64,000 bases of DNA. Source: Kingdonia uniflora (Eukaryota; Streptophyta; Magnoliopsida; Ranunculales; Circaeasteraceae). Position numbers and translations under genes: made by a program. The notes beneath the pieces are model-generated. The model had not been told where the DNA came from. It did no database searches and saw only the letters and a list, made by a program, of their open reading frames with translations. Where the stretch lies: assembly GCA_014058105.1 (NCBI GenBank), contig JACGCM010000146.1, positions 682,001 to 746,000 on the forward strand. The letters run 5' to 3'. How positions within the stretch are numbered: the first letter of the stretch is position 1; each line of letters opens with the position of its first letter. This document shows, in pieces, positions 46,769-58,784 of this stretch.

Positions 46769-49700
46769 CATACATAGATGGAAGAATGATAAATACCTTG
46801 ACCTCTGTATGTAGGTCGAAAACGTGCCTGTAGAATTTGTCTTTAAGATGGGTAGTTCGTCTGTTAATGAGGTTTCGACCTCTGGTCGGACAAAAGAGTC
46901 TGAAAACAAAAAGGATGGAGGATTGGAATAATTCCCGGGTTTCCCTGGTTAGTTAGTGTTTTATCCTCTGGGCTCTGATGGCTTCAGAGAGTTTTGTAAA
47001 ACCAAGGCGGCTGTAAGAGGGAAGTGGGGAAAATGTGTAGAATTTGTCGGTAGGCAATTTAGGGTTTGTACAGTAGCGGAGGGGGAAGAGTATTTTTATC
47101 TTTTGGCCAATTTGGAAGTAGAAAAATGAGATAGAGGTATAGATGAATCGATCTCGTTAGAGTATTTCGATGGGGATGTCCGGAGTGACCTCTCGAATGG
47201 TTTTTTTGTGTTATCTATCTCAATTAGAGTATGGGTTGAGTCTTCCTTTCACCAATTTGGCAAAGGGGATTATAAATGCAATTGGGGTATGTCCTATTCT
47301 AATGAACGGGAATATGTAGGAGGTAATAACTATGTGTGACCATTTGAATGAAAGGTAGGAAATGGAGGAAAAAGTAAGGAGGATAACCCCAGAGGACATT
47401 CTGCAGTTTTATGGGGTAAAGAATTTTAAGTCCAGTGGGGGGTCATATTTCTGAGCGAGCGTAACTCGGCGTTGCTTTTTCGATCTGAATTTAGTAGGTC
47501 GAGCCAGGAATGACAATATCATATGGGTGAAGGGTAATTGCCTTCAAAGAGATGATGAAGAACCTTTGGACCTTCGATTTAGATCTGTAAAGAAAAGTAA
47601 GACTAGACATGCATAGATAGAATTATTGTTATATTCTGTTAATAACTGTAGTTGATAGTAAAATTTATCATTGCAGGTGTGAATTCTACAGTGGAATGGA
47701 AAGAATCCTTGTTGGACGAAGTTGCGGAGGAGGAGACTGAACTTAAACTCGAACTCGTTTTGGGGGGACTCGACCTGAGTAGAAAGAAGAGAGTTTACTG
47801 TAGGTCAGACAAGGTTAGGAAGGCTCAGTCTACCAGGTCAATGGCGGGGGTCGATGAAGGAAAAAGGCCAGTTAGCGGTGAGGTGGCTCAAACTAATTTT
47901 TCCAAGACTCTAAGAGCTGGAAGTTTGGCTCAGCCAATTCCTGTCAAGCCGAGCAAAGTAGCTCAACTATTTCCAAAGAAACGGATGCTAAAGACTATCC
48001 CAACCTCTGGTACCACTGGAAGTGGCGAGGTCGCAAAAGACAAGAGAAGAAGGGTTGAACCCTCGGGGGAGTCAGGAGAGAAGGTCGTCAAGGGGTGATC
48101 TGCTTCAAGGGACAATCTCAAAGAGGTTGAAGAAAGGGCCCGGTTGGCGGTTCTCCAAGGAGAGGATGATACGAGCAAGATGGTAAGTCTATAATATCAT
48201 AAAGAAATGTTTAATATACTTCGAATTAATAACTGAGGTTGATATAATTTTTTGCAGGTTGCTCGTCTTGTCAAGGGGATGCGGCTCGGTATTGAAGAAG
48301 AAAAATCCGAGCTGAAGAAGGCGAGGAGCGAGCTGGAGAAAGGCCTAACTCGAGCTAAGACTTAAGCCATAAAGGAAGTCAAGCAGCTGAAGGCCTCTCA
48401 CGATGTGGCGATCGGCCAGCTACAGGTCGAGGCAAAGGCCAATCTAGACGTGATGATGGAGGAGCGTGATAGACTGGGTCGTCACTTGATGCTGAAGGGC
48501 TATTCAGAGGTGGAGGTAGATGCCATTAAAGCTGACACCTATGTTGAGGTGGAAGATGAGGAGGCCGAAGTGGTGGGAGTCATGAATGTTCTGGATGGTG
48601 TTTCCCGCCGGACAGTACTTGACAATCAAGGGGATGATGTCGAGCTCCCCAAAGGTGGGAGTGAGAAGTAGGGTAGACATGTGTTTTATATAAAGATTTG
48701 TAAGTCGTTTGAACTGTGTGTGAGGATGAAACTTCTGTAGAATGACTTTGTGTATAAACGTCTTGTAGGTTCTTAGGGAGATGAGTCTCAGAATAAATGA
48801 CCTAGAGTCTGGACTTGTCAGGGAAAAGAAACCTCTAAAGCCTTACTGTCTGCAAAAGCAAAGCTGCAGGTTAGAACTGAATATGTTTTTGACTTACAAG
48901 TTATACCAACGTTAAGCTATCGAGTTAATAGGATAGAAGCTGCTGGTAAAAAGCCACAGCTATAAATACTGAGTAATATGCCGAAAGTATGTACCTTGTA
49001 CGCTGAAAGCAGATTCATGAAGTGTTCATCTGAGAATGATCTAAGCATGGATTCCAAACCTTTAGCTTAAAAATATTTGAAAGCAGATATTTAGAAACCA
49101 CATAGTCTCATTAGAAATGTAGAATTTATATATTCAAAGGCTTTCCTGAATCGAACCGTACTAAAACTTGTTATATTTCCCAGGTCGAATTGGATTCATC
49201 TCGTGCATGTGAGGACAATGTACTCATGTGCAATCGGGAATTTGCGAAGCAGTTCGATAGGATGAAGGAGGCGAACGAGAACAAAGAGGATCAACTCGTA
49301 AAGGCGCATTTCAGACTTGAGAAGTTGAACCAGGATGTTTCTGACCTGACTCTTCAGGTCGAGCTGAAAGATTTTGAGATTAAGAAGGGATTAGAGGAGC
49401 TATTCGGGGTAACAGAACGTACCAAGAAGCTCCAACGCCAGGTTGACCTGAAGGGTAAACAGACCGATACAGCTCAATACCGTATTCAGGCATTGGAACA
49501 AATAGAGGAACAATTTCGATCTGATCTTCAAAAATAAAGGAACGATCTGGAGCGAATAAGGCAAAAATTTATTAAAAAGACGATGAGCTGAGACTAGCTC
49601 GAGAAAATCTATTGGCTTCAGAGGCTGCAGCTGAACATTTGCAAACAACCCTTCCTGCCAAGGATATGGAATTCCAAGAAATGCAGCGCAGGTGTGGTAA

Positions 49701-50567
49701 CTTAAACGAGAGAGTTTCTCGGCTTAAAGCTGAAAAAGACCAAGCCATTGCTCGCAGCAAAAGAGCTGAGGCTAGAGAGCGTTCAGGAGGAAGTAAAACT
49801 GAGGTTAAGGCTCCTTTAGTTCAAAGGGATGTAGTTAGTCTCTCAGGCCAAATTAAAAAGCTAGAGAGTGACGTATCTCATATTCAGGGGCATGTCCAAA
49901 AGGGAAATACAAATTTACAGGATTGTCAGCATAAGTTAGATGCTGCTCTCATCAGGGAGAATGTTTTGGAAGGGGAGATCAGAGCAAAGGAATCACTGCT
50001 GAAGAGGAAAGAAAAATTATTGAAAGACCTGCCGGCCAGGGAAGAGTTGAACGCGGACCTCATGATGCTCCATTCTCGGGTAGTAGACTTACAAGCCATG
50101 AACCTAGCTGAGTCAGCGAAGTACATTTCCAAGTTGAAAGAAGATGCCATTTATCATGATAGGATTGATGCGGAAATAATTAAATGGAAGGATAATTGCG
50201 TTAAGTTGAAGTCATGCCTCGTGAGGTTGAAGGCGAGATTTGAAATAGTGATAGTACCTGGTGTGTCTCGATCAGACCTATTAAGGATGATCGTTGCATA
50301 TTTTTTAGAGAAAGTTAAAAAACTTGAGTCAGAATGAGATACCTTGTTCAAAACTCTGTCGGACAAGGGATGCATCTGTGAAGCTAAGTTAGATCGAGTG
50401 ACTTGTTTGGGTACCTGGGTACCCTGGAGACCCAACTGGGCCCTCGAACTGCTGAATTAGTAGAACAAGGTAGGGCTGCTACGGCCCGTGAACTGAAAGA
50501 TAGACCTCTTGATGATGTGGGGGAAAGTATTGCTGACACTCCATTAGAAGAAAATAATCCTTTGTAA
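46315..50567 (+). pseudogene. Element D main antisense gene, six exons by comparison, best-preserved copy
   Basis: Exon 1 46315-46619; intron 46620-46814 (GTTAGT...TATGTAG) with a TA/TG microsatellite. Exon 2 46815-47596 (globular domain; EDILQFYGVKNF and LDLRFRSVKK in broken frames). Intron 47597-47676 (GTAAGA...TTGCAG). Exon 3 47677-48182 with basic patches PKKRMLK and KDKRRRVEP that look like nuclear localisation signals. Intron 48183-48257 (GTAAGT...TTTGCAG). Exon 4 48258-~48671 (coiled coil; RDRLGRHLMLKGYSEVEVDA). Exon 5 48769-48869; intron 48870-49183. Exon 6 49184-50567, a long coiled coil including an open 241-codon run (49612-50337), ending KDRPLDDVGESIADTPLEEN. Homologous parts exist in A. 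A nuclear, self-assembling DNA- or RNA-associated protein is plausible but unproven. Confidence 0.75.
46717..46770. repeat. (TA)n(TG)n microsatellite in intron 1 of the element D antisense gene
   Basis: About 14 TA then 12 TG units. On the - strand it produces a HTHTHTYIYI frame with no meaning. Confidence 0.9.
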
Positions 50568-50589
50568 ATTAATTTCGACCTGAAAATAA

Positions 50590-51460
50590 ATAGAATTTGT
50601 CGCAGACACATTGAAATAGATAAAAGCTAGTATGACCATTGTTTTATCTTACGTTTGGTGGGGTCTTTGATATAAAACAAATTTTTACATTCGTTTTAAT
50701 CGCAGAAATGGGTTGAGTTAAACCAAGTTGAAACTTGATTTGAACTAGAGAAATGTCACAGAAATATTGAAAGAGATGAAAGCTAGTATAACCTTTACTT
50801 TATCTTATGCATGGTTGAGTCTCTGCTGTGAAGCCAGTTTTTATACTTATCATAATCACAGAGATGTAGAAAGACAGCTAGACCAAGTGTTAACTCGATC
50901 TAGGCCTATAGAAATGTCGTAGACATAGTGAAAGAGATGAAAGCTAGTATTACCTTTGCTTTATTTTATGCCTAGTTGTGTCTCTTCTGTGAAGCCAATT
51001 TTTACACTTGTCATGATCACAGAGATGTAGAGAGACATCTAGACAAAGTGGTAACTCGATCTAGGCCAATAGAAATGTCGTAGACATAGTAAAAGAGATG
51101 AAAGCTAGTATGATCTTTGCTTTATCTTATACCTGGTTGTGTCTTTGTTGTGAAGCCAGTTTTTACACTTGTCACGATCACAGAGATGTAGAGAGATAGA
51201 TAGACCAAGTGTTAACTCGATCTAGGCCTATTGAAATACCGCAGACATACTGAAAGAGATGAAAGCAAGTATGACCTTTGATTTATCTTATGCCAGGTTG
51301 TGTCTGTGCTGTGAAGCCAATTTTTACACTTGTCACAATCACAGAGATTTAGAGAGACAGCTAGACCAAGTGTTAACTCGATCAATGCCTATAGAAATGT
51401 CAGAGACATAGTGAAAGAGATGAAAACTAGTATTATCTATGCTTTATTTATAGATTGGGG
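50590..51460. repeat. Minisatellite of element D, ~160-bp units
   Basis: GAAGCCAGTTTTTACACTTGTC recurs near 50830, 50990, 51150 and 51311, about 160 bp apart. Each unit contains GATGAAAGC-TAGTATGACCTTT-GCTTTATC, a hairpin that is the reverse complement of the element A subrepeat. Only one of the three ancestral ~54-bp subrepeats still clearly folds; the other two have drifted. Confidence 0.88.
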
Positions 51461-51589
51461 ACGAATGTTTATGAAGAGACTGGCATTATTCAAAGCAACT
51501 GTCATTGATAAGCTTAGAATTTACATTGGATTAAGATAAGAACCTCAGTTTTGGAATTAAAAAACAAAAGGTGAACAATGGAAATGTAG

Positions 51590-52790
51590 TAAGATGCCTA
51601 ACGATAGTACCGTTTCAGTCGTCTAGTGTTTTAAGGATTTGAAATGGGGATTCCCTCATCTGTCATGAGATAGTATGATCCCAGGCCTGAGAGGCCTGTG
51701 ATAATGAATGGACCCTCCCAATTATTGGCTAATTTCCCAGCGTGAGGCTCTTTGTGATGTTGAGGAATCTCTTTAAGACGAGATATCTGATTTGGAAGGT
51801 ACGGCTTCTGACTCGGTTACTATACGATCTGGCAAGCATATGATGATATCAACCTAGGTTAGCGATGGCGCGTTCCCAGGTCTCATCTACAATATTGAGG
51901 TTGTAAGCCAATTGGAATTCATTTTCCTCGCCAGTCAGCTCATGATCACGAACTGGATGATGATATTCAGAAGGAATGACAGCCTCCGTGCCATAAACAA
52001 GGAGATATGGGATACACCCAGTGGATTATCGGGAAGTGGTTCGATACACACATAGGACGTGAGGTAGTTCGCGAACCCAATTCCCTTTTTTCTGTAAGTG
52101 AAGCGGTTTTTGAGTCCATCCACGATGGTTTTGTTGGTGATTTCGGCTTGGCCATTGCCCTGAGGGTAGTATGGATTTGATGGTGAGTGGATGATATTGT
52201 GGTGACTTAGGAAAGTGACGACCTTATCTCCCATGAACTGGAGCCCGTTATAGATACGAATTACGTGGGGGCACTCGAAGCGAGTGATTATGTGGTTCCA
52301 GATAAAAGAGATAACCTCCTCTTCTCTGGTTTGACATAGTAAAATTACTTCTACCTATTTTGTAAAGTAATCGGTAGCTACGAGTAGGCGATGGTGATTA
52401 CCTGGAGAGTTAGATAATTCTCCGACGAGGTCTAGTGCCCATCTTTTGAATGGCCAAAAAACCATGCTTGCATGGAGCTCGAGTGCAGGGGCTCGTATCA
52501 TATTTCCATGTCTCTGGCAGGTGTCGCATCTGCTGGAATACTCTTCTGCTTGCTTATGCATGCTGGGCCAGAATACTCCTGGAGTAATAGCTTGGTTCGC
52601 TAATGATCTACCTACAGCGTGGGAGCCACAAGTTCCTCTGTGTAATTCCCGGAGTAGTTCGCCTACTTTTGACTTTGAGAGGAACTTGAGGTAAGGCCCT
52701 TTAACAGAAAGGCGGTAAAGTATACAGTTATAAGTAATGTAACGGTTCGAGTTGCTGATCAACTGTCAGCGTTCTTTTGGATCTGCTAGG
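51590..52790 (-). pseudogene. Element D integrase
   Basis: Frame 52762-52355 holds the HHCC zinc finger (HRGTCGSHAVGR ... CDTCQRHG) and the start of the catalytic core (ATDYFTK). The second catalytic motif reads IYNGLQF (Tyr for Asp). Frame 52234-51935 continues NPYYPQGNGQAEITNK with the Glu intact. The tail extends to about 51590. A stop follows TDYFTK. Confidence 0.88.
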
Positions 52791-52795
52791 AACGA

Positions 52796-53340
52796 TCAGC
52801 TGCACTTGTTGTCGACACCGAGGTAGGCTAAGAAAGGCTTTCGCCAATCGTTGTCTCCCCCTTTATCCCCCCTAGTATTGATCGTGCATACAGAGATGCG
52901 ATCAATGTTAGGGGTTGAAATGATTTTGATCTGGAGATATTGAGCTTCTGTTCCCAAGACCCCGGCTAGATATGCCAAGGGATTGGTATGTCTGTTTTCA
53001 CCTCGAGGAAGATATTTGAGAGTTGCTTTCGTAAAATTGCTTATCTATCTGCTACGAGTGCTGCGTATTTGATAATCTTCCTGTTCTTCTTGTATTGCTT
53101 AGAATAATGATGAACGATGAGTAATGAATCTGTGTAAACTGAGAGTTCGGGGACATCGAACTCAAGTGCGAGGTCGAGTCCACGAATGAAGGCTTCATAC
53201 TCGGTGGCATTATTTAAGGCCTCAAAATCCAAGCGGATCGATTTCTCATTTTTTCATTTGAAGGGGTAATCAAAACGATCCCGATTCCTGACCCTGTGGG
53301 TCCTGCTGATCCATCTGTGAAAGTCTCCAACCTTACTTAG
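52796..53340 (-). pseudogene. Element D archaeal-type RNase H
   Basis: Frame 53232-53041 has ATEYEAFIRGLDLALEF and VYTDSLLIVHHY; 52978-52796 holds the tail (LAGVLGTEAQYLQIK). The N-terminal Asp strand is in another frame. Confidence 0.82.
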
Positions 53341-53359
53341 TAATCCAGTCAGCTCGTTC

Positions 53360-54620
53360 GTCGAATGGCTTGGGAACTGGATTCTCTGGAGTACTTTTGG
53401 TAAGGTCCGGGTCGTGCTCTTCCCACTCAGGATCCTCCACTGGAAAATCCGTGAGAAAATCGGTAACGGCCTAACCTATTTCTGAATGACGCTGTTCAAA
53501 CTTGATATCATGCTCGCCCAAACTGACTGACCATTATTGCACTCTTCGTGATTTCTTTTTTTTGGACAGAATTTCCCGAAGTGGGCAGTTCGTCATAACT
53601 TTGATTGAATGTGCTTGGAAGTAGTGCTTGAGTTTCTGCAAAGTGTAAACAATGGTGAGAAGAAGTTTCTCGATTTTAGAGTACCTTGTTTCTACTGACG
53701 TGAGTATTTTGCTTATAAAGAAGATTGGTTTCTCTAATTTCCCTTCTAGGTGAATAAGAACCGAGCTGAGTGAAGCATCTGTGACTGCTAAGTAGATTAT
53801 TAGTTCCTCATTACCTACTGGGGTGCTCATTATGGGAAATTTCCCCAAATAGATTTTAAGATCCTGAAAAGCTGCTTCGCATTTTGGTGTCCATGTGACT
53901 TTTGCAGTTGGCAGAACCTTTCCTCGATTGGTACACCCGTGGAGTAATAGGAACAGCCAACGGCAGCGGTCTGAAGATTTAGAGACGAAACGGTTTATCG
54001 CGGCAATCTTGTCGATGAGTTTTTAACGTCTTTTGTTGTCTTTTGAGAGGGCATGTCGGGGAGAGGCAACTTTCAGTGATAAACGTTGTCTTCTCTTGGT
54101 CTTCTTCTAGAAGTGAGATTTGATTGTACCCTAAAGCAGCGTCCATCATAGAAAGGAGATCATGGACTACTGTGGAATCGGGGATCTGATGAATATTGGG
54201 AAGAGGGAAACTGTCCTTTAGAGTGTATTTGCTTAGATCTGCGAAATCTGCGCAAACTTAAACTTTTTCCGTTCTTCTTTGGAATAGCGACGATGTTGGA
54301 TATCCAGTCCAGATATTTGGCTTCTCGAATGAATCCCACTTTAATCAATTTCTCGATCTCGGTGTTAACTTCATCTCGAAGATGAGGCGAAAGTCATCGT
54401 TGCTTCTGTTTGATCGTCGTGGCGTTAGTATTGATGGCTAACTTGCAGCAAGCCGTGGCCGGGTCGACTCCTGGCATTTCTTCGAAAGACCATGCAAAAG
54501 CATCTCGATTGAGTTGTAAGAATTAAATCAGAGCATCTTTCGCATGTTGAACCAGCGTAGTTCCGAAAAACGTACCTCTGTTAGGTTCATCAATGTCGAC
54601 ATATTCCGTGGTCTCCTCTG
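53360..54620 (-). pseudogene. Element D reverse transcriptase and RNase H, catalytic segment deleted
   Basis: 54348-54160 covers the RT fingers (GFIREAKYLDWISNIVAIPK) and the following bases encode the FITE motif. Immediately after, near 54070, the sequence jumps to the PSQKTTKDV region. In B these two points are about 330 bp apart and the gap contains YIDDMLCKS. 53848-53534 is the RNase H part (LIIYLAVTDASLSSVLIHLE). D therefore cannot encode active RT. Confidence 0.85.
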
Positions 54621-54659
54621 TAGATGGTTAATCATTGAGGTGATCAATTCTCTATAATG

Positions 54660-55281
54660 GTTATGCGGCTAATCTGTCTGAGGTATCTAGGATAGTAGAG
54701 ACAGTATTTTCACAAGCTCGAGAGAGTTTTTGACTACCTCTAATCTTATAAATACCATTGTCGTATTTGAATCGGAGTGCTTGATGATAGGTGGAAGCAA
54801 TTGCTTCCATATTGTGTATCTAGCAGCAGCCCATAATCCCAAGATAGCGAGACATGGCATTGATGACGTAGAAAACAACATCGATAGTGGTTGGTCCTGC
54901 GGTAATAGGTAAGATAATCTTGCCTACTCATTCATCCTTAGAGCTATTGAACCCACTGATGTCTGTGTCACTCTGAATGACTTGATCAGCCAAACCCATC
55001 TGGTCGATCGTACTCTAAAAAAGAATTTCAATACCGCTTCCAATATCGATCATCATTGTGTGCATGACAAACTGTTTCATCTTGAGCATTATGACTAATG
55101 CATCATAATGTAGAAATTTGACATTGCTAGTATCGCAATCCTCGAAAGAGATTTTAAGTCGGCGATTGCATGACTCAGGAAGAAGTTTGGCTTCTTTGTC
55201 TTGAGGTGTAAGGTCACAGCATTCTGAGAGCCTCCGGTGCTTTGATCGGTTGGAATTGTTGATCTGGTTGATTTCGATCAT
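54660..55281 (-). pseudogene. Element D aspartic protease
   Basis: MMIDIGSGIEILF at ~55040 is the active site; the family has DTG, here DIG, a Thr-to-Ile change. A stop follows, then a frame with the IMGxxWLHNM equivalent near 54830. Confidence 0.78.
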
Positions 55282-55359
55282 CCTGCTGAGGTGTATATAG
55301 TAGAGATGCTTCTCCTCAACTTTGTCGTTGACCTGAATGACTTCGAGTTATTTATTGTA

Positions 55360-56883
55360 GTTGCCATCTTAGTATGACTTCAAGTCAACAATGTATTCGA
55401 ACATCCGTCCATCCTTAAAAATAAGCTCGAGCATCCGCTGTAGAGCATAGAAATTGTTAGTAGAATGATGATTTACCTTATGATATTGGAAAAATGGACG
55501 ATTCTCAATGGGCTCCAGTGGCCAAGAGGTCTTGTAGAGTGCATCTTTCAACAGCAGTGGAAAAATTATGGAGATTCGGATATTCAGCTTCGGGAGGATG
55601 GGTTTGTTTTGTGGACCGCTTCTCCGAGGGTACCAAGTGTTTTCCTTGGTGCGTTTCTGATCTCCCTGCTCCTCCTTAGGTATGTTGGTTTATTCTGCAG
55701 GTAGAGATTTGGCAGAGAGGATAGTCTTAGTAGACTTTTGTCGCTCAATTATCATCCTCTCTAAGTCGACGTAGCCGTTGATCTTGGTGATCATCTCCTC
55801 TAACGTCGCAGGCTTGTTAAGGAAGAGGTACTCTTTGGTCGAGGTTATCCACCTTTTGTGCGAGCTCTAAGAATTTCTTCGAGAATTCTTCAAACTTCTC
55901 TTTGTGTGACTGTTTAAGACCAAAAAGAGAATACAAGTTCTCCTCTTTATCTATGTTGTAAGCATATGTCCTGATGAACTATTTCTGTAGCTGATCAAAA
56001 GTGTAGACAGACTCCTCAGGAAGAGAATGGAACCATCGGAGTGGCTCCTCCTGTAAACTTGTGGTGAATAGGTGGTAGAGAATGTGGTTAAGATTAGATT
56101 ACAACCCCAAGGAATCACGGTATTGCTGAATATGCTCCTTCGGGTCAGTACCTTTGTACTTGTGAATTTGGGGGGTATGGAAACCTTTGGTACTTCTATA
56201 TCGAATAGTTCTTTGGCAATTGGACTTCCTTGTAAATTCGTGGTATCGCCGGTAGTACCCAGAACTTGTGCCTCAATCAGCTCCTTAATTCGTTGATCCA
56301 TATGTTCTTTTGTAACGTAATGACATGTTGGTTGAGTCGCTGGACGTGCAGGCAGGGGATGATGAGTTCCTGTACCTTTACTCAAACGATCTTGTACTAG
56401 AATTTAATGTAGGGGTCGTTGGTCTTCCTCCAGACGAACGGAAATCTGATGACCTCGACAGACTTCGGATTGGACTTCTCTCCCCAAATGGATAGAGGGT
56501 TGCAGTCTGTGTGGTAGGTTTCTGGAAATGGATTTACTAGTGGCTCCCCGAGGTCCCAATCTTTCCCTTGCCGAAATGAGCAAGGTTTCTAGAAGTTGAT
56601 CGTTACCCCTGGTCGGAGGTGCCTGTTAAGTATTTTGCAGAGCCTCGAGCGTAGTCTGCATCGTCGTCATCTGATCTTCACGCCATTTGAGTATTGTCAA
56701 ACGAGCTTGTAGATCTGTATCGAGTTCTTTATCTCAGAGCTCGTAATATTTCGCTAACTGAAGTTCGAGTTCGGCGCGTTTCTCTGCCTCCGCGTGGAGA
56801 TTAGCCCGTAACTCAGTAAGTTGTCCCGGATCCACAGAAATGTCGAGCTGAGTTCCTGCGGCCCGTCGTCTGGAAGAAATCAT
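55360..56883 (-). pseudogene. Element D gag
   Basis: I place the start at ATG 56883 (MISSRRAAGTQLDIS). The frame 56385-55951 contains HMDQRIKELIEAQVLG and PIAKELFDIEVPK, equal to gag of B and C. The SLFGLKQ and LERMI equivalents follow in other frames to ~55560. Capsid/RNA-packaging protein, broken by several indels. Confidence 0.83.
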
Positions 56884-56935
56884 AATTTAAAATTATAGTG
56901 AAAGACTATCTTAAGATATCGTGGAAATGCAATCC

Positions 56936-56953
56936 TTCCCACAGACGGTGCCA
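56936..56953 (-). other. Element D primer-binding site
   Basis: TGGCACCGTCTGTGGGAA on the - strand, two bases after the 5' LTR end. This is the least diverged of the three copies in the window. Confidence 0.8.
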
Positions 56954-56955
56954 AA

Positions 56956-57531
56956 TGTAATGGCCAAATTCCGTAGCTCGATCTGATTTGGAAATGGCTA
57001 TCACACCAATAAACCTATAACAATACTCTAATTGAAAGTAAAGAACGGAAACAGGTGTTTTTAGCGTGAAAAACCTCTGAATAGGTAAAAAACACGACCT
57101 CGTATGGAGGATTTTTGTAAAGGTATATTTATTGCTTTGAGTAAGTATCTTTATTACAAGTAATCTCTAGAATATATAAATACTTTTGATCTCGTAAATA
57201 AGAAGTTTGAGTGATTTTTCTGGTCCCTGTCTCTTCTGGAACTTTTCCTTTATATAAGCTTCTCCACAACTCTTCATCGTACTGGAACACGTTTTCTAAA
57301 TAACGTGGTTAGTGATGGATGACTGAATAACTGACGAGTTCGTGGGAGAGAAGTGTCTTTGACTGGATAACATTTTTCGGGTTTAGCTTGACCTATGTTC
57401 TTGAGTAGTTCGTGAGGATGGTTGGATGTTGACTGGAGTTTTAAGTGCTAAAATTGTGTGAGCCTGAGATGAAGGTAATTCAAGCTGTATGAGCTTCGAC
57501 TATGAGTGAGCTTGAGGGATAAGTCCCAACA
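56956..57531 (-). repeat. Element D 5' LTR
   Basis: 576 bp paired with 43501-44077. Followed by TATAC (57532-57536), the right target duplication. Confidence 0.93.
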
Positions 57532-57536
57532 TATAC

Positions 57537-58784
57537 GACTTGATGGAACTGGTAAGTTTATCTCCCGCGCATCTGATATTGTTGTAGCTAAGGGGATAGA
57601 TGATTGAGCATCGAGAGTACCCCATTTCTATACCTAGCCTGGGTTGGTAGAGAACATAATCTAGCGATTAGATCTAATTACTAGGCCATTGTTATTACAG
57701 TCACTGCTTTTCCTAGTGTGTGGGCTATGTATTCTTGCTCACGCATTTTGCTCCCTGCGATATTGATTAGAGTTTGTCCCATAGCGAATCATCAGCTTTT
57801 CCCAAAGCAACTAGTAATTGAGTTGGAACCCAGTGTCGCCCTTCTACATATATTTAAATATATCGTACAGGTGCCGATGATACCTTTACAATACACGAAG
57901 TTGGGTCCCCAAAGCCGGCCTAATATTTATGTAGGTTACGATTCGTCATCAATCGTTAGATATTTTAAACCCATTGACGACGTATTTACTACATGTTTTC
58001 TACATGGCTGATTGTCATTTTGATAAGACAATTTTCCTAGTATTAGGGGGAGATCTGACAAATAATGTTGCAAAAGTTCCTAAGTCAACTTGGGAAACAC
58101 CGTCCTGTTTTATCAAGATCCCTTTACATAATATAATGATAATAAGGTCCAGCAGATTTTGTACTTGCAACAGGATGAAGATAAATTACTTAGAAGCATT
58201 CAGCGATACTACTAGAGTGACCAATGTACATGAACCTGCAAGTAATGCACCTACACAGTTCTTGTACATGACCAATGTACAGGAACTGGCGTGCCTCCCG
58301 CAAACAAATTTAAGACTCGCGCTACGCATAAACACCATTGGAAAAAAGTATTATGAGCCGTTGAGTAGCAGAATTAGGGACAAGATATGGCTTATAGTAT
58401 AGTCGATTCATCAGGGATGGAACCACCCATCAACAAGGCAATATTAGCTATATGACCAATTGATGCATTACGAGACAAGCTCGGCGTGGAACATGTACAT
58501 GTTAATAAAGATATCTCAATATATTATGTATGTAATGGTACAACGTAAGATCGTTTAATAGTGATCGTTGAAAACGCATTCACCCTCGCCTAGGATTTTG
58601 AACCACTTATTGTAAATGGTTGTGTTGTTGTACATTGGCCAAAGTGGGCGTCTGGATTCCAAGGGGAGCCCAACTCGCTAGGAAAAATGCAAAGTGATGT
58701 CACAGAGCCTGTCGGATACAAATGAGAATAATACAAAAATGTAAAGAATTCAAAGAAATTATTAGGTCAAGGCAAGACTAGTTG
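57537..58784 (+). pseudogene. Copia E integrase, right part, and start of RT
   Basis: Continues the gene cut at 43500. 57718-58011 contains YTKLGPQSRPNIYVGYDSSS, followed by ADCHFDKTIFLVLGGD (the Copia integrase C-terminal signature) in a new frame. Further on come NAPTQFLYMTN-like repeats of the linker and, near 58750, the beginning of an RT (KEI/R-like). The match stops abruptly at about 58784. Confidence 0.75.

Larger units (their letters stand above)
43501..57531 (-). mobile_element. Element D, complete Tat-like Ty3/Gypsy retrotransposon, nested in Copia E
   Basis: LTRs 43501-44077 and 56956-57531. Gag-pol is on the - strand (56.9-51.6 kb). The antisense gene system is on the + strand (44312-50567) and a minisatellite lies between. 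It is the same subfamily as A by LTR start, polypurine tract, antisense gene and repeat core. Its antisense gene is the best preserved of the four, while its RT has lost the catalytic segment. Confidence 0.94.

Noticed and set aside
46712..46909. - strand frame rich in HTHT and YIYI
   Set aside because: Translation of a TG/TA microsatellite inside an intron; no gene.
48258..50567. Myosin- or kinesin-like host gene suggested by coiled coils
   Set aside because: Only generic heptads are present; no motor domain, and homologous copies sit in A, B and C at the same element position.
57537..58784. A separate host gene encoding the YVGYDS protein
   Set aside because: It is the Copia integrase C-terminus continuing from 43500.
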